From positions 558,001-622,000 of the forward strand of contig NZ_VBSN01000049.1 of assembly GCF_006149045.1 (NCBI RefSeq): DNA of 64,000 nucleotides, given 5' to 3'. The stretch comes from Dyadobacter flavalbus (lineage in GTDB: Bacteria > Bacteroidota > Bacteroidia > Cytophagales > Spirosomataceae). The notes beneath the pieces were generated by a model, which made no database searches, was not told where the DNA came from, and saw nothing but the letters and a program-made list of their open reading frames with translations. A program made the position numbers and the translations under genes. Shown one piece after another: positions 7,405 through 16,464 of this stretch (position 1 is the stretch's first letter; each line of letters starts with the position of its first letter).

Positions 7405-8328
7405 ATGCGAAAAAACAGTTTAGCAAGTTATTTCTTGCTTTTTATCACGCTTCTTGTTTTTACTTCCTGCAGTAAATTTTCTAAATTACAGAAAACCGGT
7501 ACGGACCAGGAAAAGTATGATGCTGCCATGTCATACTACAAAAAAGGGGATTTTTACAAATCCGGCCTGTTGTTCGAAGAGCTGATTCCGCTGCTTAAAG
7601 GAAGTACCGAATCCGAACTGGCGCAGTTCTATTATGCCTATACGCAGTATCAGCAGAGCCAGTATAATACGAGCCAGTTTCTGTTTAAAAAGTTTTATGA
7701 TACTTATGCGCGCAGTGATTATGCTCAGGAAGCATTGTATATGCATGCATTTTCTCTTTACAAGGATTCCTCGCCTTACAATCTCGATCAGACAAGTACA
7801 TTTACGGCCATTTCTGCCATGCAGGATTTTATCAATACTTATCCTGAAAGCGCGTTCCGTGAAGAATGTACAAAATACATACTGGAACTGCGGTCAAAGC
7901 TGGAAAGAAAAGCTTACGAAAGAGCCAAGCTTTATCATAAGGTCAGCGATTTTAACATGATGTCCCTGAAATCGGCTGTTATTTCCATTGAGAATTTCCG
8001 TAAGGATTTTCCGGATTCGCAGTACAATGAAGAGCTTGCATTTTTGAAAGTCGAATCGCAGTACAATCTGGCTTCCAACAGTTTTACCGGCAAGCAAAAA
8101 GATCGTTATCAGGACGTTATCAAATTTTATCAGGAACTGATCGACAAATATCCGACCGGCAAATTCAACAGGGATGCGGAAAGGATGTTTGAAGACAGTC
8201 AGAAACAATTAGAAGTTATTGCAAAGGCTGATCTGGAAAGACAGAAATTACTGCAAACCGAGCCCGAGCCGGATAATAAACCGACGAAAGTAACTGCTCC
8301 GACTACTCCGGAAGCAAAAGCGCAGTAA
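7405..8328 (+). CDS. bamD: outer membrane assembly lipoprotein BamD
   Basis: BamD is the TPR lipoprotein of the beta-barrel assembly (BAM) machine, anchored to the inner face of the outer membrane and binding BamA and substrate barrels. The 307-residue protein has a lipoprotein signal ending LLVFTSC (Cys about 23), then TPR helices throughout: YDAAMSYYKKGDFYKSGLLF, AQFYYAYTQYQQSQYNTSQF, AQEALYMHAFSLYKDSSPYN. The C-terminal 35 residues are a charged, proline-rich tail. Length is near the E. coli protein (245) plus this tail. It leads the bamD-rpoZ-coaBC-porD gene order seen across Bacteroidota. Confidence 0.92.
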   Translation: MRKNSLASYFLLFITLLVFTSCSKFSKLQKTGTDQEKYDAAMSYYKKGDFYKSGLLFEELIPLLKGSTESELAQFYYAYTQYQQSQYNTSQFLFKKFYDTYARSDYAQEALYMHAFSLYKDSSPYNLDQTSTFTAISAMQDFINTYPESAFREECTKYILELRSKLERKAYERAKLYHKVSDFNMMSLKSAVISIENFRKDFPDSQYNEELAFLKVESQYNLASNSFTGKQKDRYQDVIKFYQELIDKYPTGKFNRDAERMFEDSQKQLEVIAKADLERQKLLQTEPEPDNKPTKVTAPTTPEAKAQ

Positions 8329-8376
8329 ACCGGACTTAATCACTACATTAAAAAATTCAACTAGATAAAACCAATT

Positions 8377-8688
8377 ATGGCAACGAATCCATCAATTATC
8401 ACGCGGGATACGGACAAAATAGCGGACGTAACCGGAAATTTATATGAGTCGGTATCAGTAATTTCAAAAAGAGCACGTCAGATATCCAGCAAAATGAAAG
8501 AAGAGCTGAATAACAAGCTGGCAGAATTTGCATCCGGCGTAGATAACCTTGAAGAAGTTTTTGAAAACAGAGAGCAAATCGAAATCTCCAAATTTTACGA
8601 ACGCATGCCGAAAGCAGGCAGCATTGCTATCGATGAATTCATAGAAGGCAAAACGTATCACAGCTACCGCGAGAATTCGGAAGAATAA
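8377..8688 (+). CDS. rpoZ: RNA polymerase omega subunit (Bacteroidota type)
   Basis: A 103-residue RpoZ/Rpb6-type subunit that helps fold and hold the beta-prime subunit of RNA polymerase. Visible features: IITRDTDKIADVTGNLYESVSVISKRARQI in the N-terminal half (the omega helix region), then a long helix MKEELNNKLAEF and the acidic tail. It lies 48 bases after bamD and just before coaBC, matching the E. coli association of rpoZ and coaBC with nucleotide and envelope genes, and the Bacteroidota order. A strong terminator follows. Confidence 0.85.
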   Translation: MATNPSIITRDTDKIADVTGNLYESVSVISKRARQISSKMKEELNNKLAEFASGVDNLEEVFENREQIEISKFYERMPKAGSIAIDEFIEGKTYHSYRENSEE

Positions 8689-8697
8689 TCGGAAACA

Positions 8698-8738
8698 TAA
8701 AAAAGCAGCCGCAAGAGTATTTTGCGGCTGCTTTTTTA
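8698..8738 (+). terminator. intrinsic terminator after rpoZ
   Basis: AAAAGCAGCCGCAA, loop GAGTA, TTTTGCGGCTGCTTTTTT: a perfectly paired 14-bp stem with flanking A and T runs, able to act in both directions. Confidence 0.92.
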
Positions 8739-8820
8739 TGTATGAACCAAAATAAATCTGAATGTAAAAGGTAACTTTATACCTTCATAATCCGTTCCAC
8801 TTCAATAATCAGAATACGAG

Positions 8821-10029
8821 TTGAATCTTAAAGGAAAGAAAATACTGCTCGGCGTTTCCGGAAGTATTGCTGCATACAAGGCTGCATTGCTTGTCAGGCT
8901 GCTGGTTAAGCAGGAAGCGGAAGTTAAAGTGGTCATGACCGAGTCGGCAAAAGACTTTATTACGCCGCTTACTTTGTCCGTGTTGTCCAAAAATCCGGTT
9001 TTCAGTTCATTTTCCAACGATGCGGACGGCACATGGAATAATCATGTCGAACTTGGGCTTTGGGCCGATGCAATCATCATTGCGCCTGCAACCGCAAAAA
9101 CTTTGTCCAAATGCGCAACCGGAAATTGTGATGACTTGCTTACAGCCGTTTACCTGTCTGCAAGATGCCCGGTTTTTTTTGCACCCGCCATGGATGCGGA
9201 TATGTTTCAGCATGGAACGACCAAACAGAATATCCATACTTTAATTTCATTTGGAAACCATTTCATAGATCCGGATCATGGCGAACTGGCCAGCGGGCTC
9301 ACCGGTGAAGGGCGGCTTGCGGAGCCGGAAAAGATCATTCACGAGCTTTCGGTATTCTTTTCCAGAGTTCCGGTTGCTGCGCGGAAAAAAGTACTGATCA
9401 CTGCCGGCCCGACGCTGGAAGCAATTGATCCGGTGCGCTATATCGGCAATCGTTCCTCGGGAAAAATGGGTTATGCCATTGCCTCGGCCTTTTCAGCTGC
9501 CGGCGCATCCGTAACGCTGATCAGCGGCCCGACCAGTCTGAAATCTGCGGATCAGTCGATTAAGCTGCATTCGGTGCAAAGTGCAAAGGAAATGTTTGAG
9601 GCTGCAAGTGCGGAATTTGACCAGCATGATGTTGTCATTTTTGCTGCTGCTGTTGCCGATTACACACCCAAATACGTTGCCGGACAAAAGATCAAAAAAC
9701 AGGGTTCCGAAATGAGCCTTGAACTGACGCGTACGCCGGACATTGCCGGAACACTCGGAAAGCTGAAAAAAGAAAATCAGCTGCTCATCGGTTTTGCGCT
9801 GGAAACAGAAAATGAACTGCAATATGCCATCGACAAGCTGGAACGGAAAAATTTTGACTACATTATTTTGAACTCGCTGAACGATCCCGGCGCTGGCTTT
9901 GCACACGATACGAACAAAATTACCGTTATTGACAAAGACAAAAATGTGAGCCATTTCAACCTTAAATCAAAGGAAGATGTTGCCCGTGATATTTTAAATA
10001 TTGTTTTAGCCAAATGGATGGAGGCATGA
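8821..10029 (+). CDS. coaBC: phosphopantothenoylcysteine decarboxylase / phosphopantothenate-cysteine ligase
   Basis: Bifunctional enzyme of coenzyme A synthesis: CoaB joins cysteine to 4'-phosphopantothenate, CoaC decarboxylates the product with FMN. The 402-residue protein has the CoaC flavoprotein half at about residues 1-175 (GKKILLGVSGSIAAYKA, APAMDADMF) and the CoaB half from about 185 (KVLITAGPTLEAIDPVRYIGNRSSGKMGYAIA, FAAAVADYTPKY, GFALETENE). I take the TTG at 8821 as start since no ATG precedes the conserved LKGKKILLGVSG; the next Met would remove it. It overlaps the next gene by ATGA. Together with coaX at 16.4-17.2 kb the window holds two steps of the CoA pathway. Confidence 0.95.
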   Translation: MNLKGKKILLGVSGSIAAYKAALLVRLLVKQEAEVKVVMTESAKDFITPLTLSVLSKNPVFSSFSNDADGTWNNHVELGLWADAIIIAPATAKTLSKCATGNCDDLLTAVYLSARCPVFFAPAMDADMFQHGTTKQNIHTLISFGNHFIDPDHGELASGLTGEGRLAEPEKIIHELSVFFSRVPVAARKKVLITAGPTLEAIDPVRYIGNRSSGKMGYAIASAFSAAGASVTLISGPTSLKSADQSIKLHSVQSAKEMFEAASAEFDQHDVVIFAAAVADYTPKYVAGQKIKKQGSEMSLELTRTPDIAGTLGKLKKENQLLIGFALETENELQYAIDKLERKNFDYIILNSLNDPGAGFAHDTNKITVIDKDKNVSHFNLKSKEDVARDILNIVLAKWMEA

Positions 10030-10943
10030 AAAAGATACTTTTTTTACTGTTGCTGTTTTTCTTTTTAAAAGCTCCTGAAAGTTTATACGCACAGGAATTT
10101 CAGTTTACGGTTAACCTGAATTATGAGCAGCTCGTTGCCCAGCAAAAAACAGATCCGCAGTCGATGAGTCAATTGCAGACTTACATGAACGATTTTCTCA
10201 ACAATACGCGCTGGACAAACGACGAGTTTAACAAAGAAGAAAAAATCAAATGCAAGCTCAACGTGAACCTCACGCGTTCCCTGAACCAGGGAAGTTATGA
10301 AGGGAACGCACAGCTTGTGGTTTCAAGGCCGGTTTACAATTCCAGTTACGAAACGGTACTTTTTACTTATGTAGACAAGAATTTTACATTCTCCTATTTG
10401 CCGAGTACGCAGCTGTATTTCAATGAAAACAGTTACACTGAAGAACTGCCTTATATTCTGGCATTTTATGCAAATGTCGCACTTATCTTTGATTACGATT
10501 CTTTCAGCAGAATGGGCGGCTCGCCTTATGTTCAGAAAGCCTTTAACCTTGTAAATCAGGCACGTAATTCTTCTCCGAACAAAAGAGGATGGGACTCCAA
10601 CGGCGACACGCGCAACCGCTACTGGCTGATTGAAAACCTGATGAGCCAGCAATTCACGCCTTTCCGGGAAGGAATGTACAAGTATTACCGCGAAGGCCTT
10701 GATATTGCCATTCAGAACCCTGCTGGAACACGTGCAAGCGTACTGGAATTTCTGGATATCCTGAGCAGTGTAAATCAGCTCAGACCGGCAAGCGTGGTGA
10801 TCAATTCGTTTTTTGATGCAAAATCGGATGAACTGTATAAAATCCTGATTGAAGGTTTACCTGAAGAAAGGGCGCAGGCATACAATATCCTCGTAAGCCT
10901 CGACCCTTCCAAAACACAGCTTTATCAAAGGCTCACGCTTTAA
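10026..10943 (+). CDS. PorD-like protein (DUF4835), type IX secretion associated
   Basis: A 305-residue exported protein of the DUF4835/PorD family, implicated in the type IX secretion system of Bacteroidota. A signal peptide ends near SLYAQEFQF (residues about 1-23). Family features follow: VNLNYEQLV, FLNNTRWTNDEF, KCKLNVNLTRSL, VVSRPVYNSSYETVL, ILAFYANVALIFDYDSFSRMGG, GWDSNGDTRNRYWLIENL. The open frame starts at 10014 (MDGG) but the ATG at 10026, overlapping the coaBC stop as ATGA and preceded by GGATGGAGGC, gives a clean MKKILFLLLL signal and is preferred. Its placement after coaBC is the usual Bacteroidota order. The window's two T9SS cargos are possible clients. Confidence 0.85.
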   Translation: MKKILFLLLLFFFLKAPESLYAQEFQFTVNLNYEQLVAQQKTDPQSMSQLQTYMNDFLNNTRWTNDEFNKEEKIKCKLNVNLTRSLNQGSYEGNAQLVVSRPVYNSSYETVLFTYVDKNFTFSYLPSTQLYFNENSYTEELPYILAFYANVALIFDYDSFSRMGGSPYVQKAFNLVNQARNSSPNKRGWDSNGDTRNRYWLIENLMSQQFTPFREGMYKYYREGLDIAIQNPAGTRASVLEFLDILSSVNQLRPASVVINSFFDAKSDELYKILIEGLPEERAQAYNILVSLDPSKTQLYQRLTL

Positions 10944-10973
10944 CCCGGTAACAAGCATTTTCCAGATCATTTT

Positions 10974-11204
10974 ATGAGTAAAAGATTGACGCGCGTCCGT
11001 GCGGGTAAAATTCATCCTTTATCCGAAAAACTGCTTGGCTGCGACATTCATGCCGTCCTGCAAAATGGAAATACACATTTCGGGAAACTGGAATCCCTGA
11101 CTGAAAATCACCTGTTGATCCGTGATCCGCGCAATCATCTGCACAATCTGGCTGTAACCGATCTGTATGAAATTGTTTATGATGCCGTGCAGCTTAAACA
11201 ATAA
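10974..11204 (+). CDS. small conserved protein, possible Sm-like fold
   Basis: A 76-residue soluble protein I cannot name. It begins with a basic segment (SKRLTRVRAGKIHPL) followed by what reads as alternating beta-strands: CDIHAVLQNGNTHFGKLESLTENHLLIRDP and LAVTDLYEIVYD. A short strand-rich chain with an N-terminal helix and a final strand of the form DLYEIVYD resembles LSm/Hfq-type small barrels, but this is only inference from pattern. It sits 30 bases after the porD-like gene and is probably in its operon. It could equally be an unrelated small beta protein. Confidence 0.65.
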   Translation: MSKRLTRVRAGKIHPLSEKLLGCDIHAVLQNGNTHFGKLESLTENHLLIRDPRNHLHNLAVTDLYEIVYDAVQLKQ

Positions 11205-11335
11205 AATTACTTTTACGAACAGGATTGATTTTCTATTTGTTGATATCGTAACTATATTCGTATCGGAGACATTATTATGACTTTCCTTCTTGAAGGCATG
11301 ATTGCTCGATCTCCGGTAATCTGCCTGAAATAGTC

Positions 11336-12991
11336 ATGCTTTCTAATTTACTGATAAAAAATTACGCATTGATCAAGCAACTGGAGATGTCACCTGATCC
11401 GGGGCTTAATATCATAACCGGTGAAACCGGTGCTGGAAAATCCATTATGCTTGGTGCCATCGGCTTGCTTCTGGGCAATCGTGCCGATGTAAAATCACTT
11501 TATGATGCCAGTCAAAAATGCATTATAGAAGGAAGTTTCAACCTTTCCGGCTATGATCTGGCACCCAATTTCGAGGATGAAAATCTGGACTTTTCGGATG
11601 AATGTATTATCCGAAGGGAAATTTCGGTTGCCGGAAAATCACGTGCTTTCATTAACGACACGCCTGTTAATCTGGATGCGCTGCGGCGGATTGGTGGCCA
11701 GCTCCTGGATATTCATTCGCAGCATGATTCCGTTATGCTCGGAAACAATGAATTTCAGCTGAAAGTGGTCGATTCCTATGCGGATAATTCAGGTTTGCTG
11801 AAAACTTATACGACGCATTATCAGGCTTACCGCGAGGCTGTAAAATCTTTCGAAGACCTTCGGAAAAGAGCACTTCAGCTTCGCAAGGAATTTGATTATG
11901 ACCAGTTTTTGTTTCAGGAATTAAGCAATGCAAATCTCGAGGCGGATGAACAGGACAGACTGGAACAGGAACTGACAATTCTCGAAAACGCCGTTGAAAT
12001 CCGGGAAAAGCTTCAACTTGCGCATGCCTATTTTGATAATCCTGAAAATTCAATTCTGGAATTGCTGAAAAGTGCAATCGGTGTACTCGGGCAAGCTGCA
12101 AAACTGGTTCCGGCATACGATTCGCTCAGACAAAGAGCGCAAAGTTCATTGATCGAACTGCGTGATCTTGCCGATGAAATTGATCAGGTCAACAGTTCCG
12201 TGGAAGTGGACCGCAGCCGGAGCGAAATTGTACAGGAACGGCTGGATTTGATTTATTCCTTATCCAAAAAGCATCAGGCATCTTCGGTAAGCCAGTTGCT
12301 GCAAATACAGGAAGAGCTGCAAAACAAGCTGAGCCTGGTGATGAACCTCGACGACGAATTGATAAAAGCGGAAAAAGCGGCTTTGCAGACGAAAGAAAAA
12401 ATGCTGAAAAGTGCAGGCACGCTTTCCGCCAAACGGCATAAAGTAACGGCGGCAATTGAATCGCTGATTCTGAACCGGCTTGCGGAACTTGGAATCCCCA
12501 ATGCTACTTTGTCCATTCAGATTTCTGAAATACCGCCGTCCGTCAACGGCATAGATTCTGTTGTTTTTATGTTTTCCGGCAACAAGGGAATTGTCCCGCA
12601 GGAGCTTAAAAACGTCGCTTCCGGCGGGGAATTCAGCCGGCTGATGATGGTGATCAAATACATTCTGGCGGACAAGCGGAAACTTCCTACGATTATTTTT
12701 GACGAAATTGATACGGGCGTTTCCGGGGAAACGGCAAAAAAAATGGGAAAAATGATGCTGAAAATGTCCCATAATCACCAGATTATTGCCATCACGCATT
12801 TGCATCAGATTGCGAGCAGCGGAAATGCGCATTACTTCGTTTATAAAGATCATTCTTCTGACAAAACGGTAAGCAAGATCAAAAAGCTTTCGGTTGACGA
12901 GCGCGTTCAGGAAATAGCACAAATGATCGGCGGACATAATCCTTCGGAAGCCGTTCTGATCAATGCAAGGGAAATGATTTCAAAGGAATAA
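11336..12991 (+). CDS. recN: DNA repair protein RecN
   Basis: RecN is an SMC-like ATPase acting early in double-strand break repair, tethering DNA ends. The 551-residue protein matches the family length. The N-terminal ATPase lobe has NYALIKQLEM and Walker A GETGAGKSIMLGAIGLLLGNR (about residues 27-47). A central coiled coil spans about 150-380. The C-terminal lobe has the signature ASGGEFSRLMMVIKYIL, Walker B TIIFDEIDTGVSGETA and ITHLHQIA. It lies at the end of the coaBC-porD cluster, as in many Bacteroidota. A 131-base gap before it may hold its own promoter, but I saw no clear TTG/TAnnTTTG pair. Confidence 0.95.
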   Translation: MLSNLLIKNYALIKQLEMSPDPGLNIITGETGAGKSIMLGAIGLLLGNRADVKSLYDASQKCIIEGSFNLSGYDLAPNFEDENLDFSDECIIRREISVAGKSRAFINDTPVNLDALRRIGGQLLDIHSQHDSVMLGNNEFQLKVVDSYADNSGLLKTYTTHYQAYREAVKSFEDLRKRALQLRKEFDYDQFLFQELSNANLEADEQDRLEQELTILENAVEIREKLQLAHAYFDNPENSILELLKSAIGVLGQAAKLVPAYDSLRQRAQSSLIELRDLADEIDQVNSSVEVDRSRSEIVQERLDLIYSLSKKHQASSVSQLLQIQEELQNKLSLVMNLDDELIKAEKAALQTKEKMLKSAGTLSAKRHKVTAAIESLILNRLAELGIPNATLSIQISEIPPSVNGIDSVVFMFSGNKGIVPQELKNVASGGEFSRLMMVIKYILADKRKLPTIIFDEIDTGVSGETAKKMGKMMLKMSHNHQIIAITHLHQIASSGNAHYFVYKDHSSDKTVSKIKKLSVDERVQEIAQMIGGHNPSEAVLINAREMISKE

Positions 12992-13035
12992 AATTTTCAA
13001 TATAACCCTCAGTTTAACAGAATAAACCTCATAAA

Positions 13036-13473
13036 ATGAAAAAGTATTTACTGGCTGCTGCTGCTTTGTTTCTTGTTTACGGATGTAACAGCGATGCAGA
13101 GAAAGATAAAATTACAGGCCTTGAAACTGAAGTACTGACTTTGCACGATGAAGTAATGCCTAAAATGGATGAGATTATGACTTTAAAGTCACAGCTTTCC
13201 AGAAAAATCCAGCATATGGACAGTCTTCAGAACGAAGGAATCAGCAGCATTACCTTTGCCGAAGAGAGAATAAAAGCCGTTGACCTGAACCAGAAACTGA
13301 ACGAATCGGATAAACTGATGATGAAGTGGATGCATGAATACCGCGGAGATTCTGCAAAGAAGCTCAAATCAGATCAGGCATTGGCCTACTTTGAAAAAGA
13401 GAAGGAAAAGATACTGAACGTAAAACAAACAACATTAAAATCAATACAGGAAGCTGAAACATTCCTGAAGTAA
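13036..13473 (+). CDS. coiled-coil lipoprotein, unknown function
   Basis: A 145-residue lipoprotein: signal MKKYLLAAAALFLVYGC with the lipobox cysteine at residue 17. The rest is almost entirely helical and heptad-like (ITGLETEVLTLHDEVMPKMDEIMTLKSQL, then DLNQKLNESDKLMMKWMHEYRG). It is followed 3 bases later by a SCO copper chaperone and then a cytochrome c, so it is probably in the same transcript and may serve respiratory copper or cytochrome assembly. That role is inferred only from position; no catalytic or metal-binding residues stand out. Confidence 0.75.
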   Translation: MKKYLLAAAALFLVYGCNSDAEKDKITGLETEVLTLHDEVMPKMDEIMTLKSQLSRKIQHMDSLQNEGISSITFAEERIKAVDLNQKLNESDKLMMKWMHEYRGDSAKKLKSDQALAYFEKEKEKILNVKQTTLKSIQEAETFLK

Positions 13474-13476
13474 GTT

Positions 13477-14142
13477 ATGGCATACAACTCAAGGTTCAAT
13501 TTGATATACCTATTTATTCTGACCGTTTTTGTGGCAGGATTCTCAGCATGCTCCGATAGTGAAAGGAAACTTCCGATTTACGGAGAAAGAGATACCGTTA
13601 CCAAAACGGTTGACGGAAAAGAAGTTGTCGATACAATTTACAATACGATTCCGCCCTTTTCTTTTGTAAATCAGGAAGGCGATACCGTTTCGGAAAAACT
13701 GGTGGAAGGAAAAATTTATGTAACGGACTTTTTCTTCACAACCTGCCCGACGATTTGCCCGGTAATGAAACGTCAGATGATCAAGGTTTTCAATGACATA
13801 AAAGGAAAACCGGATGTTATGATCCTCTCCCACTCTATTGATCCGGAACATGATACGCCGCAAGTGCTCAAAAAATATGCGCAGGATCTCGGCGTTGAAG
13901 GTTCGCAATGGCAGTTTCTGACCGGCCAGAAAGAGAAAATCTATGAAATTGGCCAGAAAAGTTATCTTTCAACGGCCAAGGAAGACAAATCTGCCGAAGG
14001 CGGTTATATTCACAGCGGCGCATTTATTCTTGTTGACAAGGAAAAGCATGTAAGAGGCATGTATGACGGAACAACGGAAGAAGGCACACAAAAGCTGATT
14101 GCCGATATCAAAACATTGCAGGAAGAATACAACACCAAGTAA
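13477..14142 (+). CDS. SCO1/SenC family copper chaperone
   Basis: A 221-residue membrane-anchored thioredoxin-fold protein that delivers copper to the CuA site of cytochrome c oxidase or acts in thiol redox. An N-terminal lipid or membrane anchor (IYLFILTVFVAGFSACSDS, Cys about 25) is followed by the SCO motif TDFFFTTCPTICPVMKRQM, the CxxxC copper ligands, and the conserved distal histidine in EGGYIHSGAFILVDKE. SHSIDPEHDTPQVLKKYA is also typical. It lies between the coiled-coil lipoprotein and a cytochrome c with almost no gap, so the three form a small respiratory operon. Confidence 0.92.
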   Translation: MAYNSRFNLIYLFILTVFVAGFSACSDSERKLPIYGERDTVTKTVDGKEVVDTIYNTIPPFSFVNQEGDTVSEKLVEGKIYVTDFFFTTCPTICPVMKRQMIKVFNDIKGKPDVMILSHSIDPEHDTPQVLKKYAQDLGVEGSQWQFLTGQKEKIYEIGQKSYLSTAKEDKSAEGGYIHSGAFILVDKEKHVRGMYDGTTEEGTQKLIADIKTLQEEYNTK

Positions 14143-14571
14143 ATGTTCCGATTTGCAATGATAAAACAAGCTGCTGCCTTCATGGCTCTGTGCGTACTGG
14201 CCTCCTGCCAGAATGCCGAGGAATTAAAAAGCGAGCAATACTTTGTCGAAGGTTATCATTTGTACACGGCCAATTGTTCCAATTGTCATCAGCCAGACGG
14301 TAAAGGAATGTCCAATCTTTACCCGCCGCTTGCAGGCTCCAAAAAACTGGCTGACCGATCAGGTATTGCCTGTATTATCAGAAACGGAATGAAAGGAACC
14401 ATTCTGGTTAACGGAAAAGAATTCAACCGTCCAATGCCTGCGAATGCAAAGCTGACTGAAATCGAGATTGCAGAGATTGTAAGCTATGTAAGTATGAAAT
14501 GGGGAAAAGACAGCCTGTATACGCCGATTACTTACGTGCAGAATGCGTTGCAGAACTGCAAGCCGGATTAA
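14143..14571 (+). CDS. cytochrome c (class I) lipoprotein
   Basis: A 142-residue c-type cytochrome. A lipoprotein-type signal ends at LCVLASC (Cys about 22). The haem-binding motif is CSNCHQPDGKGM and the distal methionine lies in FNRPMPANAKLT; EIAEIVSYVSMKWG is the usual terminal helix. It is probably exported and haem-loaded outside the cytoplasm and passes electrons near the oxidase whose copper is supplied by the SCO protein encoded just before. The ATG at 14143 is in contact with the SCO stop; a second Met at 14158 (MIKQAAAFMALC) is an alternative start with a cleaner signal. The gene converges on lptC with a 4-base overlap. Confidence 0.9.
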   Translation: MFRFAMIKQAAAFMALCVLASCQNAEELKSEQYFVEGYHLYTANCSNCHQPDGKGMSNLYPPLAGSKKLADRSGIACIIRNGMKGTILVNGKEFNRPMPANAKLTEIEIAEIVSYVSMKWGKDSLYTPITYVQNALQNCKPD

Positions 14572-15146
14572 GGTCCTGTAAACTTGTAAATACCCGTTGC
14601 CTTCCTGAATTTTATCCGCGTAAAATCCTGTTCGGCGTCCATCCCGATTGCATTGGTTATTTCCGAAGTTCTGGTATTTTTAACGGCAAGCGGCTTGTCT
14701 GTAAAAACCTTTCTGGTTCTCGGACTCCAGTTTAATTCCGTTGTAGTCAGCGTTTCCTGCGTTTCGGATTTCACAACGCGGACATTTCCTTTCACAATGT
14801 AAACGTCCGCATTCTGGTCGTATCTTCCCGAATCGGAACGGAGGCGCGTTACAACAGTTCCCAGAGAATCATAAAAACTGATATTGATGGTATCCGGAAA
14901 AATTTTGGTTTCATTCTGATATCGAAACGACTTCGGCGTCTTCATCAGTACTTTGAGCCTTCCCTGCTCGCTGTACTTTACTTCCACATTATTGACAATT
15001 TCCAGCGGACCCGTATAAAGCGCACCGATTTTGTTCTTCTTACTTTCACAGGCAGTTACAAGCAGGAAGCTGCACAGCAATACACAAAAAGGAGATAAAA
15101 ATTTATCTCCTTTTTTCCAGATTTTATATTTAAGTCTGCTGAACAT
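14568..15146 (-). CDS. lptC: LPS export protein LptC
   Basis: LptC is the single-span protein linking the inner-membrane LPS ABC transporter to the periplasmic bridge. The 192-residue chain has a hydrophobic lipid-anchor signal (PFCVLLCSFLLVTACESKK, Cys about 33) and the jellyroll of the family: NNVEVKYSEQGRLKVLMKTPKSFRY, INISFYDSLGTVVTRLRSDSGRYDQ, VYIVKGNVRVVKSETQETLTT, LNWSPRTRKVFTDKPLAVK. The length matches E. coli LptC (191). It follows the barrel gene and coaX on the minus strand, an order I recall from Bacteroidota. It would work with the OstA-like protein encoded at 4.9-6.5 kb. Confidence 0.88.
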   Translation of the reverse strand: MFSRLKYKIWKKGDKFLSPFCVLLCSFLLVTACESKKNKIGALYTGPLEIVNNVEVKYSEQGRLKVLMKTPKSFRYQNETKIFPDTINISFYDSLGTVVTRLRSDSGRYDQNADVYIVKGNVRVVKSETQETLTTTELNWSPRTRKVFTDKPLAVKNTRTSEITNAIGMDAEQDFTRIKFRKATGIYKFTGP

Positions 15147-15156
15147 AAACTCCGGC

Positions 15157-16464
15157 TTAATCGATTTTTTGTTTTACAAACCATCTTTCAAGCAAAGTAA
15201 TGCCAAGCACGGCTCTTCCGTATCTTTCGCGGATCATGCCGTTGCCTGTATTTCCTCTTTGTCCTGCCACAAGGGCAATGGAAAGAAAATTCTGATAACC
15301 GCGTCCCATTGGGAAAGTGAAGCCGAGACTTACATTGGTGTCATTTACATCCCGGTTATTGATGGAATAAGGCGTTTTGCCATGACTGAAACCGATGCGG
15401 TACCTTACCAGATCAAAATAGTTCAATGAAGTAAAACGCGGTAAGTATTCGAGGCCAACATTAACACGGCCTACATCTTTAAGACCATCATTGGTTCCGG
15501 CAATGCTTCTGTATTTGGACCACGACTGACGATTGTAATCCGCAGAAATCACAAGCTTGAACGGCCATTCAAGGCTTGCACCAACCTGATACTGTTCCGG
15601 GGTTTTCAGTCCGCCGCCGGCATTATTGATCAATGTGTCGGGATCTACGATATTAAATGTATTTTGTGTAACATCAAACGAAGTTGTCTGACTTGCATTG
15701 ATGCTTGTACTTAAACTGTAAGCACCGCCCAGATTCAGGTTCAGCTTATTGTTCTTTTTAATCGGAATCCGCAGAGCCGCGCCGCCGCGAAAAGAAATAT
15801 CCGAATAAGTGGTACGCTCATTCAAACTTACGAGATAATCATTCTCCAGATTAACTTGTGTCCCTTGTGGCAAAACCACTTCAGAAGCTTTGCGCACGTT
15901 TCCGAAAAAGTATGAACTCTCCAGACCGATGCTCAGGTATTTGCCAATCTGAAATGAATTGGTAAGAGAAGCTTTGTTGATGCCGCCCTTTCCGGTAGTA
16001 CTGTAATGTGCAGTAGCCGGCGTCCCGGGTACGGCGCGCGTAGAAGTGTTCTCGTAATCTACAAAAGTGTAAGGCTTAAGGCTTACACCCAGTGCCCATC
16101 TGGGACTTACCGGGAAAGACAAAGATACATAACCCAGATTGCCGCCCGAGTTACGCTGGTTTTTACTTCCCGAAACAATGTCCTTGTACTGACCGATCAA
16201 GCCGATATCCAGCGTTGTAAACCGGTTTCGTACCCATAAGGCAGGATTCAGGTTATTGACCTGAAAACCCGAACTGGTACTTACGCCGGACTGGCCCATT
16301 CCTGTATTATCAGAATATGACTCACCATAAAATTCACCCATACCCAGAGAAGAGTAAGGAGAATTGCCCAAACCTTGCGCTTGGAGCGCCGAAGTCAGGA
16401 AAGTACAGCTGCAGGTGAGTGTAATTGCAAATGTGAGTATTCTGAATCTACTGTAAAGAGACAT
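15157..16464 (-). CDS. outer membrane beta-barrel protein, unknown cargo
   Basis: A 435-residue predicted outer-membrane barrel. A signal peptide covers about residues 1-29 (ITLTCSCTFLTSALQAQ). The mature N-terminus GLGNSPYSSLGMGEFYG and repeated aromatic, alternating strands (LGYVSLSFPVSPRWALGVSL, YLSIGLESSYFFGNVRKA, LGLTF..GRGYQNFLSIALVAG) resemble the FadL/PorV-like barrels of Bacteroidota. It could be a lipid or fatty acid channel, but no substrate can be read from the sequence. It overlaps the coaX 3' end by 17 bases and precedes lptC by 10 bases, so the three are one operon. Confidence 0.75.
   Translation of the reverse strand: MSLYSRFRILTFAITLTCSCTFLTSALQAQGLGNSPYSSLGMGEFYGESYSDNTGMGQSGVSTSSGFQVNNLNPALWVRNRFTTLDIGLIGQYKDIVSGSKNQRNSGGNLGYVSLSFPVSPRWALGVSLKPYTFVDYENTSTRAVPGTPATAHYSTTGKGGINKASLTNSFQIGKYLSIGLESSYFFGNVRKASEVVLPQGTQVNLENDYLVSLNERTTYSDISFRGGAALRIPIKKNNKLNLNLGGAYSLSTSINASQTTSFDVTQNTFNIVDPDTLINNAGGGLKTPEQYQVGASLEWPFKLVISADYNRQSWSKYRSIAGTNDGLKDVGRVNVGLEYLPRFTSLNYFDLVRYRIGFSHGKTPYSINNRDVNDTNVSLGFTFPMGRGYQNFLSIALVAGQRGNTGNGMIRERYGRAVLGITLLERWFVKQKID

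Noticed and set aside
12260-12937. 225-residue minus-strand reading frame opposite recN
   Set aside because: Lies entirely inside recN in antisense; Phe/Arg/His-rich, typical of a shadow frame.
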